Below are positions 1 through 8,466 of a stretch of 64,000 bases of DNA, piece after piece; the first letter of the stretch is position 1, and every line of letters begins with the position of its first letter. The stretch is from NCBI GenBank assembly GCA_964578625.1, contig CAZODQ010000006.1, positions 16,582-80,581 on the forward strand, in the 5' to 3' direction. The notes beneath the pieces are model-generated. The model did not search any database. It worked only from the letters and a program-made list of their open reading frames with translations, and was not told the origin of the DNA. A program made the position numbers and the translations under genes. This stretch comes from CAZBSE01 sp964578625. GTDB taxonomy: Bacteria > Actinomycetota > Humimicrobiia > Humimicrobiales > Humimicrobiaceae.

Positions 1-492
1 TTCTTCCTTGAGCTTCCCCCTGGCCTTTACCTTCTTGCCTGGTGCGACTTTTCTCTTCTGAATTATTTTCGCCCTAAGTCTTCCTTCTTTTTCTTCTTTA
101 TCAAGTTCCTTATCGATCACACTCTTGATACTTATTTTCTTCGCTTCTTCCCAATCCAGTTTTGTCTTAGGTTGTTCCGGAGTCTCTTCACTCCTGGCAG
201 CTTCTGGTTCCTTCTTGACTTCACCTGCAGGCTCCATATCTTTTTTAGCTTTTACTTTAGTCTTCTCTTTTGTCTTAGCTAAAGACTTTTTCTTAGCCCC
301 TGCCTCACGCTTTTTTTCAACCTCTGCCTTGCCGCTGCTTTCTGTCTCTTCCTTTGACTCTTTTACCTCTTCAGCCTTACTATTAACCGCAGACTTGGAC
401 TTAACTTTTAATTTGACACTGCCCTTTTCCTTTGGCTGGGTCTTCTTTACGCTTTTTTCTCTTTTTTTACTTTCTTTCTTTTTATCTTCCAT
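1..492 (-). CDS. infB: Translation initiation factor IF-2, N-terminal part (cut by window edge)
   Basis: The frame is open from an ATG at 492 to the window edge, giving 164 codons of the N-terminus. The product is extremely rich in Lys and Glu (start MEDKKKESKKREKS), then passes into a segment with DWEEAKKISIKSVID and RLRAKIIQKRKVAPGKK. This is typical of the long, poorly conserved charged N-terminus of IF-2, which precedes the GTPase domain that would lie outside the window. No G-domain motif is visible, so the call rests on composition and on position: it follows nusA by 15 bases, and nusA-infB is one of the most conserved bacterial gene pairs. IF-2 brings initiator tRNA to the 30S subunit. 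There is no ylxR gene between the two, as some Gram-positives have. Confidence 0.68.
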   Translation of the reverse strand, partial: MEDKKKESKKREKSVKKTQPKEKGSVKLKVKSKSAVNSKAEEVKESKEETESSGKAEVEKKREAGAKKKSLAKTKEKTKVKAKKDMEPAGEVKKEPEAARSEETPEQPKTKLDWEEAKKISIKSVIDKELDKEEKEGRLRAKIIQKRKVAPGKKVKARGKLKEE

Positions 493-507
493 AGACCTAT
501 AAATCTT

Positions 508-1569
508 TTATTTTTTAACCTCTTTATCTTCTTCCTTGGTCTTTAATCTTTCTTCCCTGGCCTCATCCATTTCTTCCTCAAACTGTTCTTCACTCTTTAT
601 ATCCACTTTCCAACCAGTTAGTTTGGCAGCAAGTCTCGCATTCTGGCCTTCCCTTCCTATGGCCAGCGAGAGCTGATCGTTTGAAACCACTATCAATGCG
701 AATTTCTTTTCTTCATCAGTCAATACCTTAAGAACTCTTGCAGGGCTTAATGCGTTTTTGATAAAAGTCACTATATCATCACTGTATTCAACTATATCTA
801 TCTTTTCTCCTCCCAGCTCATCAACAACCATCTTGACCCTCGAGCCTTTCGGTCCCACACATGCACCCACAGGGTCTATATTCTTTTCATTTGAGCTGAC
901 GGCAATCTTGGTCCTGTACCCGGCTTCCCTGGCGATACTCCTTATTTCTACTATTCCTTCATAAATCTCGGGAACTTCCAGTTCAAACAGCTTCCTTATA
1001 AGGCCGGTATGAGTCCTGGATACTATTACCTGGGGACCTTTTGTCGTCTTCCTTACATCAGAGATATAACATTTTATTCTTTCCCCGTGTTTGTACCTTT
1101 CCCTTGGCACCTGCTCGTACGGCGGCAGCAGTGCCTCCACCTTACCCAGGTCTACCAGGGTAAATCTGGCATCACTCTGCTGTACTATACCGGTTACGAG
1201 ATCTCCTACTCTGTCCTTGAACTCATCATACATTATCTCCCGCTCCGCTTCCTTGATTTTCTGCCTTATGACCTGCTTGGCTGTCTGAGCTGCTATCCTA
1301 CCGAAGTTATCCGGGGTCACCTCTACTTCGTTTTTCTCTTCAGTGCCTTCCTTTTTTTCTTCCCCTTCGGTTTCTTCTGAATCAAGGATCTTAAATATTT
1401 TTATCTCACCGGTTTTTTTATTTATATCAACACGGCATTCATATTCTACCTGATAATTTTTTTTATAGGCGGAAACAAAGGCAACCTTTAAAGCTTCTAT
1501 CAATGTATCCAGATTTATGCCTTTTTCTCTTTCCAGCTCTGCCAGTGCTGTCATAAGTTTTTTATTCAA
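508..1569 (-). CDS. nusA: Transcription termination/antitermination factor NusA
   Basis: NusA binds RNA polymerase and modulates pausing, termination and antitermination. The 353-residue product has an N-terminal polymerase-binding domain (about residues 1-125, interrupted by an acidic Glu/Lys-rich insert near 65-85), an S1 domain (about 130-195) and two KH domains (about 220-345) with the GACVGPKGSRVK signature. It lacks the C-terminal acidic repeats of proteobacterial NusA, as expected for this length. I chose the TTG at 1569 because AGGTGAT stands 4 bases before it. A GTG at 1578 overlaps that site, and an ATG at 1554 has no close ribosome binding site. The gene has its own promoter and a hairpin in its leader. 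The usual upstream partner rimP is absent. Confidence 0.95.
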   Translation of the reverse strand: MNKKLMTALAELEREKGINLDTLIEALKVAFVSAYKKNYQVEYECRVDINKKTGEIKIFKILDSEETEGEEKKEGTEEKNEVEVTPDNFGRIAAQTAKQVIRQKIKEAEREIMYDEFKDRVGDLVTGIVQQSDARFTLVDLGKVEALLPPYEQVPRERYKHGERIKCYISDVRKTTKGPQVIVSRTHTGLIRKLFELEVPEIYEGIVEIRSIAREAGYRTKIAVSSNEKNIDPVGACVGPKGSRVKMVVDELGGEKIDIVEYSDDIVTFIKNALSPARVLKVLTDEEKKFALIVVSNDQLSLAIGREGQNARLAAKLTGWKVDIKSEEQFEEEMDEAREERLKTKEEDKEVKK

Positions 1570-1600
1570 CCTGATCACCTGTTTTTATCAGAATTAAAAC

Positions 1601-1626
1601 TAAAAAAAAGTGGGTCATCCCCACTA
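1601..1626 (-). terminator. Hairpin plus T-tract in the nusA leader (candidate attenuator)
   Basis: On the minus strand the arms AGTGGG (1625-1620) and CCCACT (1614-1609) enclose a 5-base loop and run straight into eight Ts (1609-1602), the form of an intrinsic terminator. It sits downstream of the nusA promoter and about 30-50 bases before the start codon, so it would end transcription inside the leader. On the plus strand it is followed by a weaker T-run. Regulation by NusA itself is inference. Confidence 0.65.
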
Positions 1627-1661
1627 ATTTTTAACACTATTCACATTAAAATTTGGTTAAG

Positions 1662-1689
1662 AGTATATCACAAAATAAAAAAAATACAA
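1662..1689 (-). promoter_or_regulatory. Promoter of nusA-infB
   Basis: A -35 box TTGTAT (1689-1684), a 16-base spacer and a -10 box TATACT (1667-1662) read toward nusA. Transcription would start near 1655, giving a leader of about 85 bases that contains the hairpin at 1601-1626. Seen by eye against the sigma-70 consensus; not tested. Confidence 0.6.
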
Positions 1690-1799
1690 TTGACTTGATC
1701 CCAAAAATACCCTGTTTGTAGAAAAGTAATCAGTGAGAGATATAATAAAAAAGCCAGGAAAACAACTAATATCTTTCCGGCCTGTAAATATCTGCAATT

Positions 1800-1992
1800 A
1801 TTTATATATTGAAAAGTATCCAATGTTTTAAGGTGAAAAGCAAGAATAATATTCAACTGCAATATTGTTGGTAAGATTTACCTGTTCTGAGCTGTCTATG
1901 TTCATTATATAGATTTTAGGATTTCACTCCCTGTAAGATACAAAGGTGATCTTAGACCCGTCAGGAGAGAAGTAGTAAAAGCCAGTATCTCT
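1800..1992 (-). pseudogene. Remnant of a TolB/WD40-like beta-propeller gene
   Basis: Between recD2 and nusA one minus-strand frame reads RDTGFYYFSPDGSKITFVSY, then RE, a TGA stop (1926-1924), NPKIYIMNIDSSEQVNLT, NNIAVEYYSCFSP, and a TAA stop (1830-1828). The pattern FSPDGSKI...IYIMNIDSSE..NLT is the repeat of TolB/WD40-like (PD40) periplasmic beta-propellers. The first stop falls where Gly is usual (RDGNP) and the second where Asp is usual (SPD). Only about one and a half blades remain and there is no start codon, so this is a decaying gene fragment. It fills most of the 450-base gap between recD2 and nusA; the rest holds the nusA promoter and leader. Confidence 0.7.
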
Positions 1993-2018
1993 TATTTAAA
2001 ATATGTATTCATCTTAAA

Positions 2019-4190
2019 TTACCTATACCTCTGAAGCAATTCCTTAAGACTGGTGTACCTCTTCTCAACAACATTCCTGTTTACTGCCATTCCTATGGCC
2101 TTCTTACTTCCCACCAGTATGGCAAGCTCCCTTGCCCTGCTTATGGCAGTATAGAGAAGATTTCTCTGAAGCAGCATATAATGAGAGGTCAGGATGGGTA
2201 TTATGGTGCACTTGAATTCTGAGCCTTGAGACTTGTGGATGGATATGGCATAGGACAGGCTTATCTCATCCAATTCATAAAAATCATAACTTACTGTCCT
2301 GCCGTCAAAGTTGACCTTTATTTCCTCCATCTCAAAATCTATGCTGCTTATAAAACCTATATCGCCGTTATAGACATCTTTATCGTAATTATTTTTAAGC
2401 TGTATTATTTTGTCACCTGTCCCGTATTTTGTGGTCCCCCTTATCACTTTTCGGCTGCCGGGATTTAAGATATCCTGGATCTTGGAATTCAGGTTGTTGA
2501 CTCCTACTGTCCCCTTGTTTGTGGGTACCAGCACCTGTACATCATGTAAGGGTTCGTAGTGAAAACTCTGGGGTATTCTTTCAGTAAGCAGGTTTATTAT
2601 AAGGGCTACTACCTCTTCGGGTTCATTTTTTTCAATAAAGAAAAAATCATTGTTTCTGGGCTTGCCTATATAAGGGAACTGACCGTCTCTTACCTTATGG
2701 GCATTATATATTATTAGGCTTTCACCTTCCTGACGGTATATTTTTTTAAGCTCTATTACCGGGACTGCCCCTGAGCTTATAATGTCGCTTAAGACATTTC
2801 CTGCACCTACCGAGGGCAGCTGATCTACGTCTCCTACGAATATGATGCAGGTAGAGGATTTTACGGCAGAAAGCAGGCTTCTTATAAGCCTTATATCCAG
2901 CATTGAAGCTTCATCTATTATCACCACATCTGCATCAAATGGATCCTTTTCATTTTTTAAAAACTTGTTTAATTTAGGATTGTAATTAAGGAGCCTGTGT
3001 ATAGTTTTGGCATCCCTTCCCGTAGTCTCACACAACCTTTTAGAAGCCCTGCCTGTAGGAGCACCCAGAAGTATCTTTTTATTTTCTCTCTTTAGGATTT
3101 TAATGACAAAATCAAGTATGGTACTCTTACCTGTACCCGGGCTTCCGGTTATAACAAGGATTTTCTCAGTTACCGCCTTTCTTACAGCTTCCATCTGGGT
3201 ACTGTCTAAGATTACACCCTGCCTAGCGGCAAGGTCTTTTATCAGATAGTCTATACTGCCCTCTTTTACTTCCTGTAACTTATGTTCCCTTTCGTCACTC
3301 AATAGTGTCTTGATTTTCTCACTAACATACTTTTCGGCATTATATATGGCGGTCAGATAAACTTTGCTTATATCATTTTTGACAATGGTTACCTTCCCTT
3401 CATTTTCAAGTTCCGCCAGTGCAGCTGTGACCTTATCCAGTTCAGTATCAAGAAAACCACAGGCTGTCTCTATAAATTCTTCATATGGACAGTAGCAGTG
3501 TCCCTGGTCTTCGGCACTCTTTAGGAGATGGATTATTCCTGCCTTTATCCTGAAAAGAGAATCTTTCTTGATACCTGCCTTTAGGGCTATCCTATCTGCG
3601 GTCTTAAAGCCTATTCCGAATATATCTTCTGACAGCCTGTAAGGGTTTACCTTTATTATATTTATGGAATTGTTACCATAATGGTTGTATATCTTTATAG
3701 CGTAGGTACTGCTTATTCCGTAGGATTGAAGGAAAATCATTACCTCTCTTATGTCTTTATGCTTCTTCCAGGATTTTAGGATCAGGTTTATTCTTTTTCT
3801 TCCGATACCTTCTATTTCGTTTAATCTTTTTGGCTCCTGGTCCAGAACCTTTAAAGTATCGAGTTTAAAGTGGGAAACTATCCTTTTAGCCATCACGGGC
3901 CCGATACCCTTTATAAGGCCGGAGCCCAGATAATTCTCAATTCCTGTAGCAGTGCTGGGAACTGCAGTCTTTACGCTTTCGATTTCAAACTGCTGTCCGT
4001 AGTTTTTATTTACAACCCATTTTCCGGTCACTTCAAGTTTCTCACCGCACTGAAGTTCAAAGGCATTCCCTACGATTGTTTCGAGGCTTTTGTCTTCAAG
4101 CCTCAACCTTCCTACCATATAGCCGGTCTCGGCATTCTTAAAAACAATCCTTTCTAAGGTACCTCTGATTTTGATGCTCTGATCATTCAT
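2019..4190 (-). CDS. recD2: ATP-dependent DNA helicase, RecD2/TraA family
   Basis: RecD2 is a 5'-3' superfamily 1 helicase found without RecBC and involved in DNA repair. The 723-residue product has the RecD2-type N-terminal OB-like and helix-hairpin-helix region (about 1-210, including GLIKGIGPVMAKRI and IEGIGRKRINLI), then a helicase core with Walker A GSPGTGKST (349-357), Walker B VVIIDEASMLD, motif III VGDVDQLPSVG and C-terminal motif HKSQGSE. Length is normal for the family. It follows proS by about 10 bases and seems to end that operon. Its position is that usually held by rimP or polC before nusA. Confidence 0.93.
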   Translation of the reverse strand: MNDQSIKIRGTLERIVFKNAETGYMVGRLRLEDKSLETIVGNAFELQCGEKLEVTGKWVVNKNYGQQFEIESVKTAVPSTATGIENYLGSGLIKGIGPVMAKRIVSHFKLDTLKVLDQEPKRLNEIEGIGRKRINLILKSWKKHKDIREVMIFLQSYGISSTYAIKIYNHYGNNSINIIKVNPYRLSEDIFGIGFKTADRIALKAGIKKDSLFRIKAGIIHLLKSAEDQGHCYCPYEEFIETACGFLDTELDKVTAALAELENEGKVTIVKNDISKVYLTAIYNAEKYVSEKIKTLLSDEREHKLQEVKEGSIDYLIKDLAARQGVILDSTQMEAVRKAVTEKILVITGSPGTGKSTILDFVIKILKRENKKILLGAPTGRASKRLCETTGRDAKTIHRLLNYNPKLNKFLKNEKDPFDADVVIIDEASMLDIRLIRSLLSAVKSSTCIIFVGDVDQLPSVGAGNVLSDIISSGAVPVIELKKIYRQEGESLIIYNAHKVRDGQFPYIGKPRNNDFFFIEKNEPEEVVALIINLLTERIPQSFHYEPLHDVQVLVPTNKGTVGVNNLNSKIQDILNPGSRKVIRGTTKYGTGDKIIQLKNNYDKDVYNGDIGFISSIDFEMEEIKVNFDGRTVSYDFYELDEISLSYAISIHKSQGSEFKCTIIPILTSHYMLLQRNLLYTAISRARELAILVGSKKAIGMAVNRNVVEKRYTSLKELLQRYR

Positions 4191-4199
4191 TTTTTGAGG

Positions 4200-5510
4200 T
4201 TATTTGGGGCTGTTTTTGATTCTTAAATTTTTTACAAATTCAGGGATACTATCTACTGATATCTCTTCGGATCTGCCGTCTTTTCTGTATTCAACATCAA
4301 CCAGTTTATCCTTTAAAAATTTCTGACCTATGATAAACCTTAAAGGGATCCCTATTAGATCCGAATCTTTAAACTTTATGCCTGCACTTACATCCCTGTC
4401 ATCATAGAGGACTTCCACACCTGATTTTTTTAGAATCTGATATATCCTGTCGCATGCATTGGATAGATCTTTATTTTTTGCAGTGGTGCTTATAAGGTTT
4501 ATGGTAAACGGAGCTATGGAAAGCGGCCATATTATTCCCCTCTCGTCATGAAGCTGCTCTATTGCCGCAGAAAGCATCCTGCTTATACCTATTCCGTAGC
4601 AGCCCATGACCAGTGATTTTAACTTTCCGTCTACATCCAGAAATTTTGCACCTAGCTTGTCGCTGTACTTTTTGCCCAGCATGAATATATGGCCTATCTC
4701 AATACCCTTCTCAAATTCTAGTTCCTTACTGCACTTAATACATCCGTCACCTTCCGAGGGATGGGCATCCTTTTTCTTTTTACCGGAGGCAGGAATAAAC
4801 TCTGACATTTCATAATTTGCACAGTAGCCGCATTCAGGGCAGAAAACCAGTTTCTCTTCACCGTTTTTAGCAAGTACTATAAACTCATGGGAAAACTTTC
4901 CCCCGATGACCCCTGTGCTGGCTTCAACCACTTTATACTTAAGGCCCATCCTTTCTATTATCCTGCAGTAAACATCATACATCTTTTTATAAATGACTTT
5001 TGAATCATCATCATTCCTGCAAAAACTGTAGGCATCTTTCATGATGAACTCCCTGGCTCTAAGCAGCCCGTACCTGGGTCTTATCTCATCCCTGAACTTG
5101 ACCTGTATCTGATATAGGTTTACAGGCAGATCCTTATATGATTTTATATCCATACATGCCATATAGGTTATGAGCTCCTCATGAGTCGGCCCCAGGCAAA
5201 AATCCCTCTTGTTCCTGTCCTTTAACCTGAACATATCGGGACCGTATTCTTCCCACCTCCCTGTCTTCTTCCAAAGATCCGATGGCTGCATGACAGGTAA
5301 GAACAACTCCACGGCGCCCGCGCTGTTCATCTCCTCTCTGACTATTGCTTCTATCTTTTTTAAGACTTTAAAACCTAACGGCATAAGAGAATAGATACCC
5401 GATGCGACTTTTCTGATTAGTCCTGCTCTTAAGGCTAGAGAATGGCTCGGTATGTCAGCCTCGCTTGGCTCTTCTTTCAATGTCGGGATATAAAATCTGG
5501 AAAACTTCAA
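4200..5510 (-). CDS. proS: Prolyl-tRNA synthetase, short form without the editing insertion
   Basis: This class II synthetase charges tRNA-Pro. At 436 residues it is much shorter than the common bacterial enzyme of about 570. Motif 2 (RPRYGLLRAREFIMKDAYSF) and motif 3 (GCYGIGISRM) are intact, and the C-terminal anticodon-binding domain is present (about 330-436). Between them, where most bacteria carry the roughly 180-residue INS editing domain, there is only a linker of about 35 residues containing two Cys pairs (CPECGYC and CIKC). The gene therefore seems to lack cis-editing of Ala-tRNA-Pro, as in the short alphaproteobacterial form. It lies in the usual ispG-proS order. Confidence 0.93.
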   Translation of the reverse strand: MKFSRFYIPTLKEEPSEADIPSHSLALRAGLIRKVASGIYSLMPLGFKVLKKIEAIVREEMNSAGAVELFLPVMQPSDLWKKTGRWEEYGPDMFRLKDRNKRDFCLGPTHEELITYMACMDIKSYKDLPVNLYQIQVKFRDEIRPRYGLLRAREFIMKDAYSFCRNDDDSKVIYKKMYDVYCRIIERMGLKYKVVEASTGVIGGKFSHEFIVLAKNGEEKLVFCPECGYCANYEMSEFIPASGKKKKDAHPSEGDGCIKCSKELEFEKGIEIGHIFMLGKKYSDKLGAKFLDVDGKLKSLVMGCYGIGISRMLSAAIEQLHDERGIIWPLSIAPFTINLISTTAKNKDLSNACDRIYQILKKSGVEVLYDDRDVSAGIKFKDSDLIGIPLRFIIGQKFLKDKLVDVEYRKDGRSEEISVDSIPEFVKNLRIKNSPK

Positions 5511-5535
5511 CTTAAAAACTCCTTTTTTTACTCCT

Positions 5536-6600
5536 TTATATTAATCTTTCCAACTGCCTTTCAAATTCCTTTAGCGCGACGCTTTTATCTACCCTTTTCA
5601 ATATTTTACCCTTTAAAAAAACTGCAGCCTTTTTCCTGCCAAAGGCTATACCTAAGTCAGCATCTTTAGCTTCACCGGGGCCGTTTACAATACAGCCCAT
5701 AAGTGCCAGCTTCAAGTCCTTCTTTATGGTTGCGGTCAGTTTTTCTACTTCATAGACCATTTTATTTAAGTCCTCTGTTGTCCTTCCGCAGGTAGGACAC
5801 GATATAATATCCACTCCTCTACTTCTGAGTTTAAGGCTGTTAAGGATTATATAGGCAGCCTTTACTTCTTCAACGGACTTCTCAGTCAGTGAGACTCTTA
5901 TGGTATCACCTATCCCTTTTGATAATAGGATTCCCATGCCGACTGCCGACTTTATGCTTCCCCGCAGTAGCGGGCCTGCTTCGGTCACACCCAGGTGCAG
6001 GGGATAGTCTACTTTATCCGATATTACCTCATATGCATTTACGGTATCAAGAACCGATGAAGCCTTTGCGGATATCTTAAAATTATTGAACTTTAGTCTT
6101 TCTAAAAGTTTAACATTTTCCAATGTACTTTCAACCATTGAACCTACAATATTTCCTTTATTTTTTTTAAGGATTTTTTTATCTATGGAACCCGAGTTAA
6201 TACCGATTCTTACAGCAGTATTTGATTTTTTTGCTTTTTCTATGATTTCTGCTGTTCTTTCAGGCCCGCCTATATTTCCAGGGTTTATCCTTATTCCGTC
6301 GACTCCTGCATCCATACACTCCAGAGCCAGCCTATAATCAAATTGAACATCACCAACTACCGGAACAGAAAAAATTCCTTCATCGATCAATTTCCTTAAA
6401 TAAATGACTGATTTCTTTTCCGGTACAGCTATCCTTATAATTTCACATCCGCAGTAGATTAGGTCTTTTATTTCTTTTTTGATACTGCTTTGATCCTCAA
6501 GACTGCTTTTGGTCATGGACTGGACAGCAATAGGGCTGTCACCACCTATCGTAAGCCGGCCTACCTTTATAGCTTTAGTTTTCCTTCTTTTTATCTTCAT
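5536..6600 (-). CDS. ispG: 4-hydroxy-3-methylbut-2-enyl diphosphate synthase (IspG/GcpE)
   Basis: IspG carries out the penultimate step of the MEP isoprenoid pathway, reducing MEcPP to HMBPP with a [4Fe-4S] cluster. The 354-residue product starts with the family's KAIKVGRLTIGGDSPIAVQSM segment and has the TIM-barrel region with GIRINPGNIG. The three cluster ligands are visible: SCPTCGRTTEDL (CxxC) and MGCIVNGPGEA. Length is typical of the form without the extra central domain. It lies 11 bases from rseP. The pathway gene dxr, normally just upstream of rseP, is not in this cluster. Confidence 0.96.
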   Translation of the reverse strand: MKIKRRKTKAIKVGRLTIGGDSPIAVQSMTKSSLEDQSSIKKEIKDLIYCGCEIIRIAVPEKKSVIYLRKLIDEGIFSVPVVGDVQFDYRLALECMDAGVDGIRINPGNIGGPERTAEIIEKAKKSNTAVRIGINSGSIDKKILKKNKGNIVGSMVESTLENVKLLERLKFNNFKISAKASSVLDTVNAYEVISDKVDYPLHLGVTEAGPLLRGSIKSAVGMGILLSKGIGDTIRVSLTEKSVEEVKAAYIILNSLKLRSRGVDIISCPTCGRTTEDLNKMVYEVEKLTATIKKDLKLALMGCIVNGPGEAKDADLGIAFGRKKAAVFLKGKILKRVDKSVALKEFERQLERLI

Positions 6601-6611
6601 TTGAAATCATT

Positions 6612-7688
6612 TCAAATATTACTGATATTAAAAGGGGTTATTATATCAAAAACAAAACCTATGATCAGTATAGAGACCAGGATAAATATTCCTATGGAAT
6701 TAGAGATATCCAGGACTTTTTTAGGAACAGGTTTTTTTCTTATAGCTTCTACTATAATCAATACGATATTTCCGCCGTCCAGGGGAAGGATCGGAAGAAG
6801 ATTTCCAAAACCCAGCAGGATCGAGACCAGCGCGACTAAAAATATAAAATTTTGAATTCCCAATGACGCCGACTGCTGAAATATACTTATTACACCGACC
6901 GGTGAAACCGGTCTTGCTTCGCTTAGAGGTATTTTCCCTGAAAACAGCATTCCAATCGCCTTGACATAAAAAACACTTATACCCCAGGTTATTTTGAAGC
7001 TTTCTTTTATCAATCCGAAGAAACCAAATTCTTTTAAGGCATAACGGGGACTAAAAGTATAACTCGGACCTATTCCCAGATATCCCTGGCCTTCAATATT
7101 TTCCAGTACAGCTTCCAGTTCCAATTCTTTCCCATCACGAATAACGGTATAGGTCACTTCCTCGCCGGGATATTCTTTTGTCATAGTTGAAAAATCATCC
7201 CAGCTCTCTATCTGCCTGCCGTTTAAGGAAGTGAACCTGTCTCCCACTTCAAAACCATTTATCTCGGCAGTTGATCCGGGTTCGATATAATCAATGATTG
7301 TTGTCGGCGCAGCAAAATTTAAGAAAATCCATATCAATATTACTGCAAGGATTATATTAAAAACGGCTCCTCCTATGCAAACTAAAAATTTTTTAAAAAA
7401 CGGTTTATTATGAAAAGCTTTCTTTTTCATGTCGGGGGGTACTGACTCTTCTCTATCCATACCAAGCAGTTTATTATAACCTCCTACCGGTATAGCGCTT
7501 ATGCCGTAAGTAGTGCCGCTTTTTGATTTGATCTTTAAAATCTTGGGACCAAAGCCTATAAAGAATTCTTCGACATGTATACCTCCCATTTTGGCTGATA
7601 AAAAGTGTCCGAATTCATGGGCGATTACAATCAATGATAATCCGATTATAGCCAGGACATATTGTAAAATAATAGTTAAGACTTGCAT
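6612..7688 (-). CDS. rseP: Site-2 intramembrane zinc metalloprotease RseP
   Basis: RseP-family proteases cut membrane proteins within the bilayer, typically anti-sigma factors and leftover signal peptides. The 358-residue product has the catalytic HEFGH motif (His24-Glu25, His28) in its first membrane helix, one PDZ domain (about 125-190, with YLGIG following) and the second active-site motif LPLDGGN near residue 300 in the C-terminal membrane region. A RsgI-type anti-sigma factor occurs elsewhere in this window (61.1 kb); members of that family elsewhere are processed by RseP-like enzymes, but a link here is only inference. The gene lies directly after uppS, where cdsA and dxr would normally intervene. 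Confidence 0.94.
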   Translation of the reverse strand: MQVLTIILQYVLAIIGLSLIVIAHEFGHFLSAKMGGIHVEEFFIGFGPKILKIKSKSGTTYGISAIPVGGYNKLLGMDREESVPPDMKKKAFHNKPFFKKFLVCIGGAVFNIILAVILIWIFLNFAAPTTIIDYIEPGSTAEINGFEVGDRFTSLNGRQIESWDDFSTMTKEYPGEEVTYTVIRDGKELELEAVLENIEGQGYLGIGPSYTFSPRYALKEFGFFGLIKESFKITWGISVFYVKAIGMLFSGKIPLSEARPVSPVGVISIFQQSASLGIQNFIFLVALVSILLGFGNLLPILPLDGGNIVLIIVEAIRKKPVPKKVLDISNSIGIFILVSILIIGFVFDIITPFNISNI

Positions 7689-7694
7689 AAGAGA

Positions 7695-8456
7695 TCACAA
7701 CCTGCCAAATCTCCTGCTTCTTTTCTGATAATAATAAACTGCCTTTAAAAGCTCTTTTCTTTTGAAATCAGGCCAGAGTGTCTTTACAAAATAAAATTCA
7801 GTATATGCGATCTGCCACAGGAGGAAATTACTTACCCTGTATTCACCGCTTGTCCTTATCAATAGATCAGGGTCGGGACAGCCTTTTGTAAACAGATAAT
7901 CCGAAAAAGCACTTTCATCTAATTTCTCAATATCTATATCATTTTTTTTAGCTGCCCTATATACCTTCTTTACGGCACTTAATATTTCCTTTCTTGAGCC
8001 GTAATTAAAAGCAATATTAAAAAAAAGTTTCTTATTATTTTTAGTTTTCTTTTCTGCATTTTCAAAAGCTTCAAGTATTTCGGGAGGAATTGTCTTTCTC
8101 TGTCCTATTAATGATACTCTTACACCATTGCTATACAGGTCTTCCAATTCTTCTTTTAATGATTCCAAAAACAGATTTAAAAGAAAATTGACTTCGTCCT
8201 GTGGTCTCTCCCAGTTTTCGCTTGAAAATGAATATACGGTTAAGAATTTTACGCCTAGTTCCAAACATGCTTCTACGACATCCCTCAGAGCTTCTACTCC
8301 GGCTTTATGGCCTACAGAACGCGGCATTTTTCTTTTAGCTGCCCATCTGCCGTTTCCATCCATTATAATGGCTATGTGTTCCGGAACAACGCTTTTTTTT
8401 AATTCTTCTATAATTGGGACTACCGATGGAGAAAAAAAAGAAGAAAATATACCCAA
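7695..8456 (-). CDS. uppS: Isoprenyl transferase (undecaprenyl diphosphate synthase)
   Basis: This cis-prenyltransferase makes the C55 lipid carrier for peptidoglycan and other envelope polymers. The 253-residue product has the substrate-binding signature IAIIMDGNGRWA (catalytic Asp33), the VEALRDVVEACLELGVKFLTVYSFSSENW region and the C-terminal PDLLIRTSGEYRVSNFLLWQ and FYFVKTLWPDF motifs. Residues 1-25 are a short extension before the core. It follows frr by 10 bases as in many Gram-positives and actinomycetes. Confidence 0.95.
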   Translation of the reverse strand: MGIFSSFFSPSVVPIIEELKKSVVPEHIAIIMDGNGRWAAKRKMPRSVGHKAGVEALRDVVEACLELGVKFLTVYSFSSENWERPQDEVNFLLNLFLESLKEELEDLYSNGVRVSLIGQRKTIPPEILEAFENAEKKTKNNKKLFFNIAFNYGSRKEILSAVKKVYRAAKKNDIDIEKLDESAFSDYLFTKGCPDPDLLIRTSGEYRVSNFLLWQIAYTEFYFVKTLWPDFKRKELLKAVYYYQKRSRRFGRL

Positions 8457-8466
8457 TGCTTCCTAC

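Noticed and set aside
125..502. 125-residue plus-strand ORF at the window start
   Set aside because: Antisense to the Lys/Glu-rich IF-2 N-terminus, which gives a Phe/Leu/Ser-rich shadow frame that only looks like a membrane protein.
1668..1862. 64-residue minus-strand ORF between recD2 and nusA
   Set aside because: It overlaps the nusA promoter and the propeller remnant in another frame, has no ribosome binding site, and its composition looks like translated AT-rich noncoding DNA.
1800..1992. TGA read as glycine (alternative genetic code) in the TolB-like fragment
   Set aside because: A Gly at the TGA would fit well, but a TAA follows in the same frame, there is no start codon, and the other proteins in the window read through normally without needing recoded TGA.
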